Positions 4,547-5,865 of a DNA stretch of 5,865 nucleotides are shown here, in pieces. Both the position numbers and the translations under genes were made by a program. The notes beneath the pieces were generated by a model. That model saw only the letters and a program-made list of their open reading frames with translations. It ran no database searches and had not been told where the DNA came from. Source of the stretch: Collinsella sp. (lineage in GTDB: Bacteria; Actinomycetota; Coriobacteriia; Coriobacteriales; Coriobacteriaceae); NCBI GenBank assembly GCA_019419645.1, contig DXZN01000083.1, forward strand, positions 1 to 5,865, in the 5' to 3' direction. How positions within the stretch are numbered: position 1 is the first letter of the stretch; every line of letters begins with the position of its first letter.

Positions 4547-5485
4547 CTACTCCTTCGAATCGTTTTGAACTTTGCTGGCGGTCAGCATCTGCTCGAACAT
4601 CGAGGCCGACTGCGAGAAATCGCTCGGCAGTACGACCGTCGATGTTTTACCCGTGCGAGCGAACTCTGTCATCATCTCGGACCACTGCGTAAACATGAAC
4701 AGCTGGTTGGCCTCGTCGTTACCGACACCCGTCTCCTGGATGATCTCGAGCGAATCCTTGATGCCCAGCGCGATGGCCTTGCGCTGGTTGGCGATGCCTT
4801 CGCCCGCCTTTTCCATCGCCTCGGCCTCGGCGGTCGCCTCGGTGACGCGCTTGATGCGGTCGGCCTCGGCGAGCTCCTGCGCAGCAGCGCGCTTTCGCTG
4901 GGCAGCATTGATGTCGTTCATGGAGTTCTCGACCTCGGTCGGCAGCGCGATCTTGGTGATGAGTGTCGACACGAGGGTAAAGCCGTAGGCAGCCATCTGC
5001 TCGGACACGGTGGCATTAACGTCCTTGGCGATGTCATCCTTCTTGGCAAAGACCTCATCGAGCGTATAGACAGGGATGGAAGAGCGCAGGGCGTCGGTGA
5101 TGAAATCACGCATCTGGTCGACGGGCTCCTGCAGCATGTAGTAGCTCTTGTAGATGCCCGAATCTGCCGGGCCGGCGCCCATGTCATAGCTCACGTGGTA
5201 CTGAGCAGAGACCTCAAGGCCGATGGTCACGTTGTCCTGGGTCTTAACGTCGATGCCAAAACCGTTTTTCATGGTGCGCAGACTCACCGTGGCGGCCTTG
5301 CGGTCGATCACGGGCACCTTCATGTGGAAGCCCGCGTTGACGATGCGATTGAACTTGCCCAGACGCTCGATGATCACGGCATGCTGCTGTTCAACGACAT
5401 AGCAGGCGTTGGGGAGCAGCAGCAACAAAATGATGATGGGAAGTAGAAAGCTCGTAAGAGCAGCGATGATACCGGACAACAGCAT
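4547..5485 (-). CDS. SPFH/band-7 (stomatin/prohibitin-like) membrane protein
   Basis: The 312-residue product has an N-terminal hydrophobic segment (about 2-25, FLLPIIILLLLLP) that anchors it in the membrane. The SPFH domain follows: YVVEQQHAVIIERLGKFNRIVNAGFHMKVPVID (29-61), SLRTMKNGFGIDVKTQDNVTIGLEVSAQYHV (68-98) and MRDFITDALRSSIPVYTLDEVFAKKDDI (125-152). Then comes an Ala/Glu-rich helical stretch typical of the family (AAQRKRAAAQELAEADRIKRVTEATAEAEAMEKAGEG, about 194-230) that usually drives oligomerisation. Family members form large ring or cage assemblies and organise membrane microdomains or membrane proteases; which applies here cannot be seen. The ATG at 5483-5485 is chosen because AGGAG sits five bases upstream; a longer GTG-started reading (5506) would include that site. 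It heads the unit with rlmH. No clear promoter was found between 5486 and 5556. Confidence 0.92.
   Translation of the reverse strand: MLLSGIIAALTSFLLPIIILLLLLPNACYVVEQQHAVIIERLGKFNRIVNAGFHMKVPVIDRKAATVSLRTMKNGFGIDVKTQDNVTIGLEVSAQYHVSYDMGAGPADSGIYKSYYMLQEPVDQMRDFITDALRSSIPVYTLDEVFAKKDDIAKDVNATVSEQMAAYGFTLVSTLITKIALPTEVENSMNDINAAQRKRAAAQELAEADRIKRVTEATAEAEAMEKAGEGIANQRKAIALGIKDSLEIIQETGVGNDEANQLFMFTQWSEMMTEFARTGKTSTVVLPSDFSQSASMFEQMLTASKVQNDSKE
4550..4555 (-). promoter_or_regulatory. rlmH ribosome binding site inside the end of the SPFH gene
   Basis: AAGGAG on the minus strand forms codons for the last two residues (Lys-Glu) of the SPFH protein and lies nine bases before the rlmH GTG. Ribosomes finishing the SPFH gene would stop on or next to it, which favours translational coupling. 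Confidence 0.75.
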
Positions 5486-5490
5486 GGTCT

Positions 5491-5495
5491 CTCCT
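5491..5495 (-). promoter_or_regulatory. Ribosome binding site that sets the SPFH gene start
   Basis: AGGAG, within AGAGGAGAG on the minus strand, ends five bases before the ATG at 5485. It rules out the seven-codon-longer GTG start at 5506. Confidence 0.75.
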
Positions 5496-5556
5496 CTGAT
5501 AGGCACACGTTGGCATTAGGATACCCGCACGAAGCAGCCACGTGACACCAACAGGA

Positions 5557-5620
5557 GGCCCATAACAAAAAAGCCCCCATTACTGGGAGCTTTTTCATTT
5601 AGTGGTGCGGGCGAAAGGAC
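5557..5620. repeat. Direct repeat, copy 1 (tRNA-Leu 3' end plus terminator)
   Basis: These 64 bases match 5728-5792 with four mismatches and one missing A. The unit contains ggcccataac, an A run, a terminator hairpin, and the 3' end of tRNA-Leu with CCA (5603-5620). The same orientation about 172 bp from the intact tRNA resembles either a tandem duplication or the displaced attachment site left by an element that integrated at the tRNA 3' end. Confidence 0.8.
5567..5595 (-). terminator. Terminator hairpin, copy 1
   Basis: Stem agccccca (5572-5579) pairs with tgggagct (5584-5591) around ttac. T runs follow on both strands (complement of 5567-5572 for minus, 5591-5595 for plus). One position is a U-G pair in a minus-strand transcript but a C-A mismatch in a plus-strand one, so it is more stable as a minus-strand terminator. 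It shields the SPFH gene from readthrough from the tRNA side. Confidence 0.75.
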
Positions 5621-5682
5621 GTCCGCGTATCCGCTTCGCGGATCCGCACCGGCTTCGCCCGCCTGCCGACGGTCTCGCCCGC
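5603..5682 (-). pseudogene. Probable decayed tRNA-Leu copy
   Basis: Read on the minus strand, this 80-base stretch begins GCGGGCG (complement of 5676-5682) and ends CGCCCGC-A-CCA (complement of 5603-5613). It thus keeps a full 7-bp acceptor stem identical to that of the intact tRNA-Leu. A GGCAG near the start matches the D-loop region of that tRNA. The rest is lost: no leucine anticodon arm, no long variable arm, and the T-loop sequence is missing. The middle instead holds a GC-rich hairpin (atccgc-ttc-gcggat, 5629-5643). It may instead be only an 18-base tRNA 3' fragment next to unrelated GC-rich DNA. Confidence 0.45.
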
Positions 5683-5705
5683 ACGCGGCATGCGCTCGCT
5701 CCTTC

Positions 5706-5733
5706 ACAGGTTCAAGTCCCCGCGATGGGCCCA
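5706..5733 (+). other. Possible relic of the 3' end of a plus-strand tRNA
   Basis: ACAGG (5706-5710), T-loop TTCAAGT (5711-5717), five bases, seven bases, one base and CCA (5731-5733) reproduce the spacing of a tRNA 3' half. It faces the tRNA-Leu across the shared hairpin at 5744-5763. Only two of the five T-stem pairs form. The same layout, also followed by TAA and an A run, is seen at 731-758. Weak evidence alone; the recurrence is what makes it worth listing. Confidence 0.3.
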
Positions 5734-5792
5734 TAACAAAAAAAGCTCCCATTGCTGGGAGCTCTTTCATTTAATGGTGCGGGCGAAAGGAC
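5728..5792. repeat. Direct repeat, copy 2 (intact tRNA-Leu end plus terminator)
   Basis: This is the partner of 5557-5620 and overlaps the true 3' end of tRNA-Leu (5775-5792). The repeat stops where the tRNA T-loop begins. Confidence 0.8.
5738..5763 (-). terminator. Terminator of tRNA-Leu(CAG)
   Basis: A perfect 8-bp stem agctccca (5744-5751) with tgggagct (5756-5763) and loop ttgc is followed on the minus strand by seven T (complement of 5738-5744). It begins 12 bases after the CCA of the tRNA. Confidence 0.85.
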
Positions 5793-5861
5793 TTGAACCT
5801 TCATGGGGTTGCCCCCATACGGACCTGAACCGTACGCGTCTGCCAATTCCGCCACGCCCGC
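5775..5861 (-). tRNA. tRNA-Leu(CAG)
   Basis: This is a complete 87-base class II tRNA. The acceptor stem GCGGGCG pairs with CGCCCGC, the discriminator is A, and CCA is encoded (complement of 5775-5777). The anticodon arm is TACGG-TTCAGGT-CCGTA, with CAG at the complement of 5825-5827, which reads CUG. A long variable arm (TGGGG-GCAA-CCCCA) and the T-arm GAAGG-TTCAAGT-CCTTT complete it. Its promoter lies beyond the right edge. The terminator at 5738-5763 follows. Confidence 0.97.
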
Positions 5862-5865
5862 GTGC

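Noticed and set aside
4565..5446. Plus-strand open frame of 293 codons across the SPFH gene
   Set aside because: It is an antisense shadow of the SPFH gene, His/Leu/Asp/Gly-rich with no ribosome binding site.
5516..5770. Minus-strand open frame of 84 codons
   Set aside because: It runs through two terminators and the decayed tRNA region and has no coding features.

Overview
The window looks like a piece of a Coriobacteriia chromosome, most likely Collinsella or a close relative. This is inferred from the protein style (SerRS, SPFH protein and RlmH on a fairly GC-rich background) and from an IS256/IS1249-like transposase remnant of a kind I associate with this group. It rests on sequence reading only; no search was run. 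Apart from one small gene, every gene reads on the minus strand.

Layout from the left. At 1-55 lies the 5' part of a tRNA-Arg(ACG) that runs off the left edge, with a clear promoter at 68-96. An internally deleted insertion sequence with inverted-repeat ends (about 145-724) separates it from a second, complete tRNA-Arg(ACG) at 799-875, which has its own promoter and terminator. Next come an unrecognised 125-residue protein (950-1327) and, upstream of it, a near-perfect Gram-positive LexA-box-like palindrome (1387-1400). serS (seryl-tRNA synthetase) occupies 1501-2784 and has a strong terminator. Divergent from serS is a 57-residue single-span membrane protein on the plus strand (2896-3069). 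That gene converges on proC (3226-3996), and the gap between them is filled by a nested inverted repeat bounded by TA dinucleotides. proC is preceded by rlmH and by a gene for an SPFH/band-7 membrane protein; rlmH and the SPFH gene are very tightly coupled. The right end holds a complete tRNA-Leu(CAG), whose 3' end and terminator are duplicated about 172 bp away next to what looks like a decayed tRNA-Leu copy.

How the genes relate: most of the window serves translation (two tRNA-Arg, tRNA-Leu, SerRS and RlmH, which modifies 23S rRNA in the decoding region). proC adds the last step of proline synthesis, and the SPFH protein is probably a membrane scaffold or protease-associated factor. The most unusual material is between genes: the tRNA-flanking repeats and relics, the insulated IS remnant, the candidate MITE between convergent genes, and the LexA-like site.
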